In this document: in pieces, positions 21,303-34,374 of the stretch
Position numbering within the stretch: position 1 is the stretch's first letter
How the letters are laid out: each line of letters starts with the position of its first letter
Assembly: GCF_013368755.1 (NCBI RefSeq)
Contig: NC_049561.1
Location: 2,976,001 to 3,040,000 of the forward strand
Length of the DNA stretch: 64,000 nucleotides
Source: Talaromyces rugulosus
Lineage: Eukaryota > Ascomycota > Eurotiomycetes > Eurotiales > Trichocomaceae
Direction: 5' to 3'
Position numbers and translations under genes: made by a program
Notes under the pieces: model-generated
Told to the model about the DNA's origin: nothing
The model's database searches: none
Seen by the model: only the letters and a program-made list of their open reading frames with translations

Positions 21303-23544
21303 ATGGAAGGCCTCAATCCGTCCGATCTGGTCGAGCGATTGGGGAGCGATGAAGACCCCGTGCGCAAAATGGCTGCCTTCAAGCTGCAGAGCAGCATCGG
21401 CGACCCTTCGTTTGCCGACATTTTCATCTCAGAGGGCGGCCTGGGCAAACTGCGCTACCTGACTCTGGTCACGACAGGGAATACCTTGGCCTACAGTCTG
21501 ACGAGCTTTGCGCGTCTGCTGGAGGTCGACAAGGGCTGGGAATATGTCGATGAAGAGCTTGTTGAGAGGGTGAGTAGAAACTTCGATCGCGATAGTGTTT
21601 TATCTTATTCTATTCTAATTCACAAAACGTACAGATAGTCTACCTCATTGTCACGCATCCCCTGGTCAACATCCTCCGCGGCGCCATGTCAATGCTCGTC
21701 TCGATCGTTTCGCATCCTCACAACCCGAGCAGACTGTCCGAAGCTGGTATACACGGCTTCCGCGCACTGAAGCCCGCAATCGCAAAGTATCCGCAGTTTT
21801 TGGAGATGCTGGTCAGCAGGCTGTCCTCCGCAGACCATGCGCTGTGTGCGAATGCATTGCAGCTGATCAATTCGCTGATGCGGGACTCGATTGCCAACGA
21901 TGAAGAAAGCGAGTGGCCCAAGTTTATTAAGCGACTGCAGGATCTGGGCGTCATCCGTGCTGTGTACATTTTGATGCAAGGAAGCGCTCTACAGGACCAC
22001 GCCCATCCGTTGATTGAGTTCCAATCGCTGACCAAGCTTTTACTTCGGAAATGGAAGAATGTGGCCGTCGAATTGGAGAAACCAGATCATAGGCGAGCCC
22101 TCAAGGGCATCCATATTGCGAGTAACCCGGAAATGGCCCGAGAAAGCGCCACGGCCGACGACGATCTTAGAAAGTCTCGCAGGCACAATCCGGAGAAATG
22201 GAGGCGCCTGGGCTTTTACTCGGAAAGCCCCGCGGGCGAGTTCTACGAGATGGGCTTCCTCGGTATGATGGACCTCACAGACTTTGTCAGGAAGCACCAG
22301 GACGAATTCCAGAAGATGCTGCTGGAGCAGTCGGCAAGGCCCGCTGAGCAGCGGTGTCCGATTGCCCGTGCATCCCTGGCGATCACTTCGGTTCTATATG
22401 AGCATTTCGAAGTCGAGAGATCAGCTACCGACGATGCCAAAAATTACTTGTTGCTTGACTCGCGCTCGAATTTTGACAAGGTTTTCAAGCCATTGCTCCT
22501 GCATTGGTCTCGTATTCATGTTGCTTCATTACATGCTTTCTTCCGTCTCTGGAAAGCCACTAGTGCTGAGATAGCCGATTTCGACAAGATTGTCGAGTTG
22601 TTGCGCATCCTTGTGGAGTCTGTCGTCGGCGGAGCGCCTCGTACAAAGGACGTCCAAGACGTCGAGGAAGAGCTCTCGGCGTTTGAATACCAACGTCTCC
22701 GCGAGCTGCAAATGGAACTGCTCGAGCTGACGTACGAGGATGCATGGGGCCAGCATCTGCGTCAAGTGCGCGATGAGCTGCACCATGAAGCCTTGCAGTT
22801 TGTTAAAGAGCAAAGAATCCGATGCCTCCTCCAGGGTGCATGGTTTCCCAACGAGACGAGCACAAAAGTCGATGGGCCCAACTTTGCAAAGCCAGATTCG
22901 AAGCGATCCCAAGCATATAAATATGTACAGCTGTCACATAACCGCAGATATCTGCATTTTGGCGACTTTGATTCGGCCAAGGAGAGTGTCCCTTCATTGG
23001 ATACTCTTCCGAACAAAAGTAAGCCAGTCTATTATGGTCTAATCTAATGTTGATATCGATGTCGATGCTAATTCTTTTAGTTGATCTTTCCATCGTCTCG
23101 TCGGTCGTGTCCAACGTCTCTGCTTCATCGGATGACTCGTCCGGCTCTACCATCAAAACCTTACCTCAGCAGGCGTCCTCGTTCACCAAAATCACCATTC
23201 ATGGATATGCGCCCAGCTCACCCTCAGGGGCTCCAACAATGACACCGGGCCACAATCGCACTGGCAGCAGATCAACCCAGAGAGAGATTGCTCTGCTAGT
23301 GCTCCGGCCGCAAACGCACAGCATCGCGTCCGAGTGGTTGGACGGGCTTCTCATGATTCTCAACCAGCAACCGATCACTTCTGAAACCAGCAAGCTAGTG
23401 AATCTCATCAGCAATTACGGTCTGAAGATTCGTCTCTTGAATGTTCGCTTTGACGATGCTGCGTTTGCTGGAGAGCCGCCAAAGATTCCTAGTCGAGATG
23501 GCCTTGATGAAGATTATTATTATGATTTATTTGGCGGCGCCTAG
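21303..23544 (+). CDS. ELMO/CED-12 domain protein
   Basis: Fungal relative of ELMO1/CED-12, which with DOCK-type exchange factors activates Rac/Cdc42-family GTPases; yeast Lmo1 works with Dck1. Exons 21303-21569, 21635-23018 and 23081-23544 (introns 21570-21634 and 23019-23080) give 704 residues, close to ELMO length. The N-terminal half is armadillo-like helical repeats (VERLGSDEDPVRKMAAFKL..). The ELMO domain lies at about residues 255-340 (KWRRLGFYSESPAGEFYEMGF, then LGMMDLTDFVRKH). The C-terminal ~250 residues fit the PH-like domain with a helical hairpin (YLHFGDFDS). The second intron lies in the PH region. No lesions. It stands alone, with no DOCK gene in the window. Confidence 0.87.
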
Positions 23545-23834
23545 CAGTGTCGTTGTATTTAATTTCTTAAATGGTTTACTTAATGGAGGATGATACCCTG
23601 TTTATCAATTTAATTTTATATCAAAAATCGTAGGTGATGTAGGTACGGTAGTAGCTCTCTTTATAGAGTGTGGGTGGACCTGCTTATCGATATCGACGAC
23701 GGCCCAAGCTAAATCCAAACCTTTAATTATTTATTCCATCGAAACTGGGATTCATCATTATTCATCCGGGGATAGTCCCTGGCACACTGCACGAACAATG
23801 ATCCTCTTATTGGCGCCCTCAATCGCATATCACC
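23545..23834. other. Intergenic: ELMO 3' flank and RAD17 promoter
   Basis: 290 bp of AT-rich sequence. No recognisable feature. Confidence 0.5.
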
Positions 23835-26552
23835 ATGGCCGCGCCTCCTCCCAAAAGGCAGCGCAAATTGGTTGTTTTGTCGTCGTCGGATAATGAGGAT
23901 GAGACGCTGTCGTTTGGCGGCGACGACAGAAGTCCAGAGGGGAAAGTGGTATGATTATTCTTTCTGTCGAGCTTATATATATATATATATGTATGTATGT
24001 ATGTATGGATTTTAAACTAACTACTCAGACTCAGGCCAGACCACCTACATCGTCTCGTCGCCAGGAACAACGACCGATCAACTCTCCCACCAAGACACGC
24101 GCCACCCGCCCTCGCAAACCCGCATCGAATACCAACAGCAAAAAGAGAAAGGAAACCGCGACAGATGCCAATCAAACCTCGCCTCGCTCGCTGCACAAAT
24201 TCTTCCAGCCGGCGACCGAGGAGCAGCGCTGGGCAGCACTCAAACCACCGGCAGCAGCAACAGCAATCCCGCGACAAGAAGAGCATCCCGATGAAATCGA
24301 GGACGATTTGATTGAAGATGACGAGTATGGCTCGTTTGACGACGACATTTTTGAGCACTTGACTGGCAAGGACACGGCGGCAAAGCTGCCCAGCCGACCA
24401 AGGCAGCAACAGCAACAACCACAAAAGAGTAGCGATTCGAGGAAGCGCGCACAACCTTCAAAACCTCAACGTTCGAAACGCTTTATTCTGGATGACTTCC
24501 CTGTTTCTGCCGGCACAGAAACGAGGCCAGAGGCGACTGATAGGCGGCCGTGGCCAGAACGATATGCGCCGTCGAATATCGAGGAGCTGGCGGTTCATAA
24601 GAAAAAGGTAGCAGATGTACGCAGCTGGCTTACGGCGGCTTTCTCGGGCAGAACCAAACATGTAAAGTTCATTCTTTATTCTTCGTTAAAAAAATGAGTA
24701 ATACTAACAGCTGCAGAAAATCCTTGTTCTACATGGCCCGGCAGGAAGTGGAAAGACCACGACCATCTCGCTATTGTCTCGTGCTCTAGGCTTTTCCATT
24801 GTCGAGTGGAAGAGCCCAGTGGGCACAGAGAGCGCTGATGGGAAATACAACTCTCTAAATGCCCAGTTTGACGAGTTTTTGAATCGAAGTGATGGGTTTG
24901 GCAGTCTTGATTTGACCGACTCTCCCAGCACCAGCACCACCACCACGCATGAACCCCAAGGTTCCGCGTCACAGCGAATAATTTTAATAGAAGAGTTTCC
25001 CAACAGTCTCTCGTGGGGGTCTTCTTCACTTTCTGCCTTTCGGACTTCACTACGTCGGTATTTGGCGTCTGACTCGCCGCTTTCACACGGACCTAGAACG
25101 ACTCCCCCAGTTGTCATTGTCATCTCGGAAACCAGGCTGGCCACGAGCGCTTCAATGTCCGACAATCTCACTATGCATAGGCTGCTCGGCCCGGAAATCT
25201 ACACCAATCCTGGCGCGAGCACGATTGAGTTTAACCCTATAGCACCTACTTTTATGCGCAAAGCACTTGATCTCATTCTGAAAAAGGAAGCTCGGGACTC
25301 CATGCGGCAGAGAATTCCCGGTCCAGGTGTTTTGAAGAAGTTTTCGGAATTGGGCGATGTCCGCAGTGCCATCTCCTCGCTACAGTTTTTCTGTCTACGA
25401 GGAGATAAAGACGGTGACTGGGGTGGTCGTGTTGCTGCCAAGGCGAAAAGTGCAAGTCGAGGTGACACTTCGCTAACCCTTATGGAGAAGGATTCACTGG
25501 AGATAATCACGCAACGGGAAAGTAGCCTGGGCTTGTTCCATGCAGTCGGCAAAGTGGTTTACAACAAAAGAGAAGATATGGAAACTCCGGAACAACAGCG
25601 AGATTACGTAGCGCCTCCGCCTCACTTGCAGCATTTGGAACGGCCGAAGATATCTCTTGTCTCGATTGAAGACCTGATCAACGAAACGGGGACTGATATA
25701 CAAACTTTTACTGCAGCTTTGCATGAGAATTACCCGCCGTCTTGCGATGGGCCATCCTTTACGGACACGCTCAATGCTTGCATAGAGCATTTGTCAGATA
25801 GCGACCTGCTGGGCTCAGAAGGCCGATCTTCTTTATCTAGTAGCAGGATGGGCATTGGAATGGCGCGCAGCCAGTTCCAGGGATACGGCACAAGCGTCGA
25901 TCGGCTACGACAGGACGAGGTCAGCTTTCATGTCGCCGTGAGGGGGTTGCTCTTCTCTCTTCCTTGTCCGGTTCGAAGAAAACTCGAAGGAGGTTCTACA
26001 GGAAAGCGCTCAGGTGATACATATAAAATGCACTTTCCGACATCACAGCGACTGTGGAAGGATATAGAGGAAATGGACGGCCTCGTCGGAGTATGGGAGC
26101 GTCAGTTACTGGATCCGACGACCATCCACAGCACGGCGTCTCGATCAGAGGGCGTCGAGTCATGGAAACACAACCAGATGAATGCCAGTGCAAACGACAG
26201 GAATGCTGGACCGGACACCCCGCCAAAATCCATGATGTCTCGCCAAGATATCCTGCTTCACCAACTCCCTTACTTGACAAAAATCCTGGGCAACACCTCC
26301 ACACAACCGCGCGGCTTGGACAGAATCACGCAGTTTAAAGGCATAACAGCCCCAACCGATGACATCCCCGATGACATGCTGAATAATGACGCTGAACCGA
26401 GTTCGGTCAACGAGTGGTCCACAGACCCCGTCTTGCCTGCGAGAAGAAGCGGCCGTCCGGGCTTTCAAGCTTCGAAGAAGGAGGAAGTGCATGTAAACGT
26501 GCAGGCAGCCGTTGAGAATCTGCTTTTAAGTGATGATGAGATTGAGGATTGA
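23835..26552 (+). CDS. RAD17: Checkpoint clamp loader subunit Rad17 (Rad24)
   Basis: Large subunit of the Rad17-RFC complex that loads the 9-1-1 clamp at damaged DNA. Exons 23835-23948, 24029-24661 and 24717-26552 give 860 residues. The first intron carries an (AT)n(GTAT)n run; for the second intron the acceptor at 24716 is chosen, with 24710 also in frame. The N-terminus is disordered and has a PIP-box-like SLHKFF at about residues 92-97. Then WPERYAPSNIEELAVHKKKV introduces the AAA+ fold: Walker A GPAGSGKTT (Lys262) and Walker B LIEEFPN (about 339-345), the Rad17-type box rather than DEAD. The helical C-terminal region ends in an acidic tail (LLLSDDEIED). It converges on an F-box-like gene, 114 bp away. 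Confidence 0.92.
23974..24008. repeat. (AT)n(GTAT)n microsatellite in RAD17 intron 1
   Basis: About 8 AT units followed by four GTAT units, wholly inside the first intron of RAD17. Confidence 0.8.
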
Positions 26553-26666
26553 AATACATTTATTAAATATAACGTTTTGAAAAGCTGGTATTTTGGTTAG
26601 AATAGATGGTTCGTACAATATACGGAATTGCTAGAGTTATCGTCTACGTATACACATCATGGTCAT

Positions 26667-27993
26667 CTATACATCTTGATATCCCAATAATTCCAATAGC
26701 TCATTCGTAGGTGCGGTTGTTCGCTGGGTTCTGTCTGGTGAAAGAAGCGCTCGACCCCTTAAACGATCAACCCATTGGCAATACTTATACCTTCTCCACG
26801 GGCTTCCATACTTGACATTTTCTGGATCTTTCTCGACTCGATAGTGCTTGAAAAGCTGCCTCATGCCGTCTGCTTCTATCTCCTCCAGCTCATAAAAGGT
26901 GTTTAAAGATATCATGTTCTCATCTTCTGAGAACCCGTCCCGTGAATCGCGGTCAAACAAACCTGTACTATGAAGATAAGTTGCTTTGTTAAAAGGTCTA
27001 CTTCGAGGATTCCACATGTCACCCAAAAGCTCGATAATTTGTGGTGGACGAAGATAGTTAGAACTCATGCGGACTAAATACAGCCAGCTTTCACTCCTCT
27101 CGAAAGAGTCAAGAAATTGTTCTTTCGCGTCTTTTCCAAGGAGCCAGTCGGAAAGTCGCTCAGGATCCCGGAATATTTTCCGGCCTAGAAACCCCCAGAC
27201 AAACTCTATTATCTCAACAGCCTGGAGTTTTTCTCGTACATCACGTGCAGGATGATCTTCCCAACGATCCCGGATTCTCTCAAAAATGTACAACCGAAGT
27301 ATAGATGTTGGATAGCGTGAGATTCGCGCGAGCCAGATTTCATCCACCGTGATCCAATGGGAACACAGTCCCCGGTAAAACCGCTCGTAGGCTCGTTGCT
27401 TTTCAGCAGTTTGGAGAGACTCGATGTCACGACCTGAAGGAGGTGGCATCGGAGTCTCGTATGCTAACTCCACATACCAGTGATCCCGCTGATCGGTCCG
27501 CCACGGTATTACAGACTGGAGGTAAAATGGGCGGATAGCGGAGTCGAAGTAGAGGTCAAAGAGGACTTTCATGGCATGCCATCGACAAACAATAGACCAT
27601 ACGACTTCAGCAGGCAGTTTAGTAGAAATTTCGGGGTCGACTTGCGGTTCGCCTTGAACAAGTGGGCGATTGTGGTAATCAGGCAGTCTTCCATATTCGT
27701 AATTGACCACAAAGTCTGCATATTGGCCTTCCTTAACATGTAAATGCACGTCATACTTGTGGTGCAAACCATTGTGCTGTATCGAAGCATTAGTTAGCAG
27801 TTAACCATCACGAATAGATAAGCAGTCAACGTACAATGATGGATCTGAAGATATCCTGTCTGTTTGAGGGAGCTTCGAAGGCGGAACTCAAAACCTTGCA
27901 GGTACGGGCGAGGTGAAGAGCATCATCTATGTTGGTTATATGCTTATAGATCTCGAGTTGGATCTCAACAGGTAGCCGTAAAATATGAGCCAT
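26667..27993 (-). CDS. F-box-like protein
   Basis: Exons 27993-27835 and 27776-26667 (intron 27834-27777, gtacgt..ctaac..acag) give 422 residues. The first exon encodes an F-box-like helix set (ILRLPVEIQLEIYKHI, then DDALHLARTCKVLSSAF), which would dock to Skp1 in an SCF ubiquitin ligase. The rest is a long Tyr/Arg/Glu-rich helical region typical of large, poorly studied Eurotiales families (FYRGLCSHWITVDEIWLARI, then DIREKLQ-like helices) with no known substrate domain (no WD40, LRR or Kelch). No broken codons. The function beyond the F-box is unknown. Confidence 0.75.
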
Positions 27994-28550
27994 TCTCGCA
28001 CGCAAGTGATAAAAACTGTGAATGCACCACGGCCTTCAGCAAGGGGGACTTCTCCTTTTAAAAAAGGCCACGATGATTCCGCTTTCTTTGTTCGATTCCA
28101 TGTGGCCGAATATTGACCTGAGGCAAACGTGTGGCCCGAGTCGGTGCTGATATAGACATTACCGACTCAAATTCTTATATAATATATATAGTTATCATTT
28201 AGTTGTTGAAATTAGAAGTCCTTGCTAGAGAATATATTTGTAAATAGAATAAAGAATCTCCGTAAGATCAATCAAATATGATGATAGCTTTAGAGTGTCG
28301 AACTGGATATTACCCTTTTCGGTCTTTCAAAGAGTCTCCACCCACAATCAGCCGCGTCCCGCTAGACTGACTCGGAGACTCCGCCCGCGGACCTGATTAT
28401 CACTCCCGAATATTGTTTTCGGTCGAAATTCATACCCTCATATCAGCCACCTCCCATTGTCAACCGATTTCATGCCCAGCAGCTGTCGGACCAAGCATTC
28501 CTCTGTCCACTGACAGCCACAGTTCTCGCGAACGTGATTGGCTCGAAGAA
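27994..28550. promoter_or_regulatory. Divergent promoter: F-box-like gene and sugar transporter
   Basis: 557 bp between outward-facing starts, AT-rich in the middle (atataatatatatag near 28178) with a TATA-like element. A short GC-rich C/T leader precedes 28551. No gene. Confidence 0.5.
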
Positions 28551-30217
28551 ATGCCACACGCAGTAAGTTTGTCCCGTCGAACAACACGACATGCGAAAAC
28601 CGACACAGGCATTAATAGTTTGTTTCCTCCTCCTAGAATACCCACAAAACTCCGAATCATGGCTCGGTCGACCTGGACGTGACAAATGCTGTGAGGCGTC
28701 GAGAGATTGAAATTGCGATTCCTTCCTCTAGGATGGACGATAGCGAGGTCAAGGAGGAAAAGAGCGAATACGAGTGGTCGTCTGGCCGGAGGGACTGGAA
28801 CGGCGTGACGGCTGGTGTTTTGTATAGTCTGCTGCCGAAATGGTTTGATGCTACGCTGATCGGGCTTTTGATCTTTGGAGGCTGTTGTGGCAATGTACGT
28901 CGTCGTACGCTTGGGATACGTGGTAAATTTGTGCTCACTGGGATCTACAGGTCTTTGCGCTCGAGGCGATCATCAAGTGAGAAGGGCCCACTCATTCATC
29001 TCTACAAGAATTGTTGGACTGATGCGTGGTTTTCGTGTAGGGATGAACCAGCTGCTGGGCCTCTTATCACTTTCGTGCAATTCGTGACCGTATCGCTATT
29101 CACAATCCCGAGCTTCTTGTCGTGGTCGGCCGGTCCTCGCGCTTTTTTCATGAAGTCCCCCGTCATTCCCTTGCGGTCGTGGGCTATTTACACGATATTC
29201 TTCGTCACCGTCAATCTCTTGAATAACTGGGCGTTCGCATACCGGATATCCGTCCCGCTGCATATCATCCTTCGATCCGGCGGACCAGTGGCTTCTATGC
29301 TGATTGGATATATATACAACGGCAGACGCTACACGCGCATGCAGATATTGTCGGTTTTTTTGCTGACACTGGGCGTCGTGGGAGCTGCATTGGCCGACGC
29401 TAAAGCGCAGGGGAAAGCATTGAACATACAGACGAGCGGGGACGAGACCGACGGCAAATCAACTTTCCTTTTCGTGATCGGTTTTACCATTCTTGCATTA
29501 GCTATGCTGTTGTCTGCTTTTCAGGGTGTCTATGCTGACAGACTCTACGCTGTCCATGGAAACACACATTGGCGCGAGGCTCTGCTCTACTCGCATATGC
29601 TTTCGATCCCTTTCTTCTTGCCGACATATCCCCAGCTCTCTTCCCAATTCCGGGCATTCATGGAGTCATCGTCCATGCTTTCGAGCATCAGCTCAATCCC
29701 AGGAGTTGCGGAAAGCGATCTATTCGCCAATGCTACAGCAGTAACAGCGACTGTGACAAGCGTGCTCTCAACCGCGACAACAGCACCGGCATATGCTTCC
29801 TCCAGCAACGTAGTTGAACAAGCTCGCCAGTCCGCGTCAGTCTTCTGGCTCCTCTTCAGAGGCTCCGGCCACGCATTCCTCCGCTCCGTGCTCGCTGCCA
29901 CACCCAACAAAATATTCTTCCTCGTTGTCAACGCCCTCACGCAGTACGTATGTATTCGCGGAGTCTATCTCCTAGCAGCCAAGTCCTCTTCCTTGACCGT
30001 CACGATCATTTTGAATATCCGCAAGTTAGTTTCGTTGCTGTTGTCCATCTACATCTTCGGCAATTTGCTTTCCAGGGGTGTTTTGATTGGCGCCGGGTTT
30101 GTGTTTTTGGGCGGTGCGCTGTATGGTGTGGCGAGTGCCAGGGCGAAGAATAATAGGGTTATAGCGCCTGAGTACTTGCAAAAGAGCAGTATGCAGCAAA
30201 ATAAGGTCAAGGTCTAG
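28551..30217 (+). CDS. Nucleotide-sugar transporter, UDP-N-acetylglucosamine type (Yea4-like)
   Basis: Multi-pass ER/Golgi antiporter supplying UDP-GlcNAc for chitin and glycan synthesis. Four exons: 28551-28562 (only MPHA), 28637-28894, 28951-28976 and 29041-30217, giving 490 residues. Splicing restores a UAA-type N-terminal helix (LLIFGGCCGNVFALEAIIK) running into GPLITFVQFVTVSLF. Further family features are LNNWAFAYRISVPLHIILRSGGPVASMLIG, VFLLTLGVVGAALADAKAQ, and the C-terminal LTVTIILNIRKLVSLLLSIYIFGN. An extra loop of about 90 polar residues (about 29640-29830) sits between two central helices. The tiny first exon is predicted from phase and splice signals and is less certain; the next in-frame ATG would drop about 50 residues. 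Substrate choice is inferred from family likeness. Confidence 0.85.
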
Positions 30218-30763
30218 ATTTTTTTTGGTTGGTTGGTTGGTTGCATCTAGGGTATTGGGTTTGTTATATACGAGATAGATCGTAATATATGTGCATGTGT
30301 GTGTGTGTGTATATATATGGACTAGTGGACGTTTTGCATAAAAAAATTATAAAGCTCAATAACGTTTATTCATAGTATAACTTCAATCAATAAACCGAAT
30401 AGAACCTGCCTACTGACATCAACCCAACAACACGCCCCTGACCTATCCCCCCACGCCAGAGAAACAACAGCATTGTCAGCTTTCCCCAAAGAACTTCACC
30501 AGGTCGCTCTATACCCCGCCAACACAAAAGCATGAAAGATGGAATTGAGAGGCATCAGAATACATAGTATATCAGATGCAATGTAATAATGATATAGAGA
30601 GAGAAGAAAGCGAATTCGTGGTACATCAAGAAAAATAAAGAACGGATTATATCCATATACATACACTCCTCGTGCGTTTTAACTCCACACGAACTCATTG
30701 ATATGTTGATACAAAGGGCCAGAAAGTCTGCTCGGATACGAGCAAGAAAAAAAAAACCGCTGT
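30218..30763. other. Convergent 3' intergenic region with simple repeats
   Basis: Contains (GGTT)4 at 30227-30242, then a (TG)n(TA)n run at about 30295-30318. The rest is AT-rich and suited to both polyadenylation regions. No gene. Confidence 0.6.
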
Positions 30764-33300
30764 CTACAATACCTCGCCAACGATCTTTGCTGCCTCCTTA
30801 TAGGTTTCAAGTAACCTCTCGCACTTTTCGCGTTCTGCTTTGATTCCATCGTCTTCATACAAAAGGTCGCCGAAAAGGTCTTCTTTGTAGAGCTCACTGA
30901 CAAGCCGGTTCTGGACAACGTCTTTGCTGTGGTTGACGAGAAGGTGCATGACAGCCTTGGGCACTTGGTCTGCGATTGTTTCTCTCACGATGTTGAAATA
31001 CGACGAGATCAGCCGTCGGATCAACTCGGTCTCTAGTATTTCTCTTTCGGTGAGATTAGGCTCGATGTTGTCGTTGGGCTAATCATTTTTCCTGTGGTTA
31101 GTGATGAACTGGACGCCAGGGCAGGCAATTAAAACGGGAGAAAAACTTACGAATTGAGAAATATCATTTCCATACTCGGAAGCGGCAACGTTGTATTCGT
31201 CTTGCGTCAACACGGGTGAGCGAGGCTCATTACGGCGAATGCTTTGGCTAATGCTGGGCTCGCCAGAATGGGCAGCGCGTCGGTTTTGTCCAGAAGTCGG
31301 CTGAGGAAGAGGTCCTGCTGAGGGCATGCCATCCTTGCCAAAAAAGTAATTCAAAAAAGAGTCGCGAGCCGAGTTTGCCGTTCCAAGCGCAGGGTTGCTT
31401 TGTTGCATTCCATTCACATTAGAACCAAACGCTTCCACGCCTTTAGAAACACTGGGTGACATGCTCCTTCCAGTAGCATTGCCACGCACGGGGAGGGCCT
31501 TGGATTTGTGGTCGTGGTTCTGGTCCTCTTCGTCCTCGGCTCCGTTGGTTTCACCCAGCTCTTTGAGTCTTCTTTTTTCACGCTTCTTACGTTCTTCTAC
31601 CAGCAGAGCCTTTTTCTCTTGTTCCTGCTTGTTCTGTATGACAGAAGACATCGCAGCCGCAGCTCCCAAGAAGTTCGGGTGGTTTGTGTTAATATAGGCC
31701 CTCTGGATAGAAATGAGCGACTCAACATAGGTAGAACAGGGGCCAAGACGTTCGCGGAGAAGATCTGACACCACTTCAATAAGTTTTCCCTGCAGCCGAG
31801 GGAATCGAGACAGCTCCTGAGAACCACAGGTGTGGCATATCTTTATCAACTCCTCGTAAACCAACTCCACGCATCTTTGACTAGGAATTTCCAGCAATTT
31901 GATTTGTGGTTTCACCAAAAGGTCAAAGGCCAGTTCAGGCACGAATAAGCTGGGTCGAGGTCCAGTGGAGTTGCGTATAGCAGTTCTAATGTCGTACGCG
32001 GTGAGGTTGTGTGTTGGGTCTATAGTTTCTAGTGAATTTCCAAAAACCGAATTGAAGATGTAGTAAATTCGTGCACCGCCGCATAGTTCCTTTGTCGATA
32101 TTTCCGAGGATGTTCCGTCAATGGATGAAATGAATGAAGACGCGAATCGTGTCATCAACTGCAATATCAAAGAGCCTCTATGTTCCTTGCCGCTAAACTG
32201 TTTGTTCCCGTAGCTGGCAAGCTCCTGCTGCGTCTGGCCCATCAAAGTGTTGAGTCGAGCCTTGATGTCGGGTAACCGGTCGCGGATATGGGACATCAGG
32301 GTTGAGTTCAGCGTCTTGGCGAGGAATTGTGTTCCGCAGCGGATTGCCATGTTTCGATATGCGGGATGGTGCCTGAAGAAATCGGCCTCTGCTTTCAAGG
32401 CCTGATCCAATGACTTTCCACTCTGAATGTCTTGCTGGGAGCGATTGACCACACCGATGAAACCGAGCTTCAGTGGGTAAACCCGGCCAGATAGGATATC
32501 CAACGCATTAGTTCCATGGTCCATAAGATCCAGCTTTGTTAAAACGCCAATTGTTCTCCGGCCCATGGGGTCTACATGACGCGCCAGTTTTAGAGCTTCC
32601 GAGTTTACCAGGTCCACATTCGCTGGGGAGACGGCGAGAATGATACTGTTTGGCTTTGCAATGTACTCGGAAATAAGGGTGCGAGTCTGTTTTTCAATGT
32701 CGGTTGGTTGATCGCCGATAGGGACTTTAGTCAGGCCAGGCAAATCCACTAGGGTCAGGTTCAAGACATGAGAAGAGAAGATCTTCAAGTTAATGGGCTG
32801 GCGGTTGATTCCTTTGTTGCTTCCAGCAATCCTGGCAGTTTCGTTTTCGATCTCTTGTTTGACTTGACCAAAGTCGTCGAATTTTCTCCCTGGTAGATGG
32901 TGGAATTCCGCCCACTCGCCGTAGGTGGCGACACTGTTTGCAGTATGCGGAGCGATTGCCTGACCATTTTCAGATTCGTTGTCGTGTTCGCCAGGAACAT
33001 TGATCAGTTGCAAGATCAAGGGTCTTCTCGTTACAATGCCACTACCTCGAGGAAGAAAGTCGCGACCAACGATATTTTCGAGCACTGAGGATTTCCCCGA
33101 CGATTGGGAACCAACGACAACCTATGCAGCAACAAAACCAAGTAAGCAAGAGGCTCTAATGGATATGAATCAATAGCTTCGCGCTATGTTCGATGGCTTA
33201 CGATTTGCGGCAAGTCGAGGGAATCGTTCCCAATGGTGTTGAAGACCAAATCCTGAAGCTTGTTCACGGTGACAAGCAGATCATCGCCGAGGCCCGCCAT
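30764..33300 (-). CDS. VPS1: Dynamin-like GTPase Vps1
   Basis: Self-assembling GTPase for vesicle scission at the Golgi/endosome, peroxisome division and endocytosis. Exons 33300-33202, 33121-31151 and 31078-30764 (introns 80 and 72 bp) give 794 residues. GTPase motifs: G1 GSQSSGKSS spanning the exon 2 start, G3 DLPG and G4 TKLD. The middle/stalk domain follows, then an unusually long charged and disordered insert (KKREKRRLKELGETNG .. SFLNYFFGKDG) and the C-terminal GED (ETELIRRLISSYFNIVRETI .. KIVGEVL). No PH or Pro-rich domain, as expected for Vps1. It is longer than yeast Vps1 (704 residues), the excess lying in the insert before the GED. Divergently paired with ABP1. Confidence 0.95.
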
Positions 33301-34374
33301 GGTGGAAAGCTCAAGAGCAAAGGGGCGATCAAAAAGACGATCGCACTTGCACTCAATGAATATAGCAGTTGCGCCAGGAAGATGGCGATACACGAATCCC
33401 TGATGCAGAAGGGAGAACGGGTGCAGTGACTAGGGGAACGCGCGAAACACAAAGAGCCGCGGCCGGGAGCGATAGAGGACCCTGTTCCTTGCCACCACAG
33501 CAACAAACGATGAGGCAAGGCGACGAGACAGGGCGGCCAAGCTGCAGAGCTCCAAAAGTATATCGCCCGCAGTCGTGGATGCAGAGAATTTCGGGGTGAG
33601 CGTTTTCTTTTCTGGAGTCTAGACTGTGCCAGAGCCAGAGCAAAACGACCCGAGCAATTTTGTTCACGTGATTCTGCCGGAACTGTGTTACTGTCGACGT
33701 TCCAGGTGCAGGTGCAGATGCAGCTAGGAGAGCTAGCTATGAGTTATTGTTATTATTACTATTTTATTATTCGTTACGATTCGTGTTGCTAGCTGCTGTT
33801 TGTATGCATATGGATATAGATACAGCACCATGGTTTCTTGGACTGGTCTTGAAAGTGGTCCTTGGGGTTATTGTATACAATAACATCTGGGGCATCACTT
33901 TAAATGCCACCAGACAGTAGTTCGACTTTTAACACCAAAACAATACCAATAAAAGAGTCAGAATCCTCACCATTATTATTATTAGTATTAGCATGTCGCG
34001 TAAGTCATGTTAGTGCTGGCTCTGACGTACTTGCCGAGCCCGACCGCGCCACAATGCGCACTTACCTGGCTGTGCGTTCCTAGCCAAGGCAACCAACTTC
34101 CTCCACGCTGACTATCAAACTCATTGCTTGCATTCAAAAGTGCCATCCGGCGCCAAAACCCTCGAGATATCTATCCTATTACCTGCAATCGCAACGGGTG
34201 GCCAACCAGCTCCCACGCCATTTGTTTGTTGAGGTCAGCTTCCCCACATTTGCATCGACCGCAGCCCAACCGGCCGGTGACAACCAGGGAGTGATGCTAA
34301 CGTCGCTTCTTCTTCGCAGAAACCACATCCCTTCCTGTCAATGCGATACGCCTTCTAGATTTACGCTGTGTCCA
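33301..34374. promoter_or_regulatory. Shared upstream region of VPS1 and ABP1
   Basis: 1,074 bp between the two start codons. It has an ATT-rich tract near 33744-33775 and another (attattatta) at 33971-33990. The ABP1 side (about 34020-34370) is C-rich leader sequence with a possible uORF region. No gene is seen; the open frames here are shadows. Confidence 0.55.
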
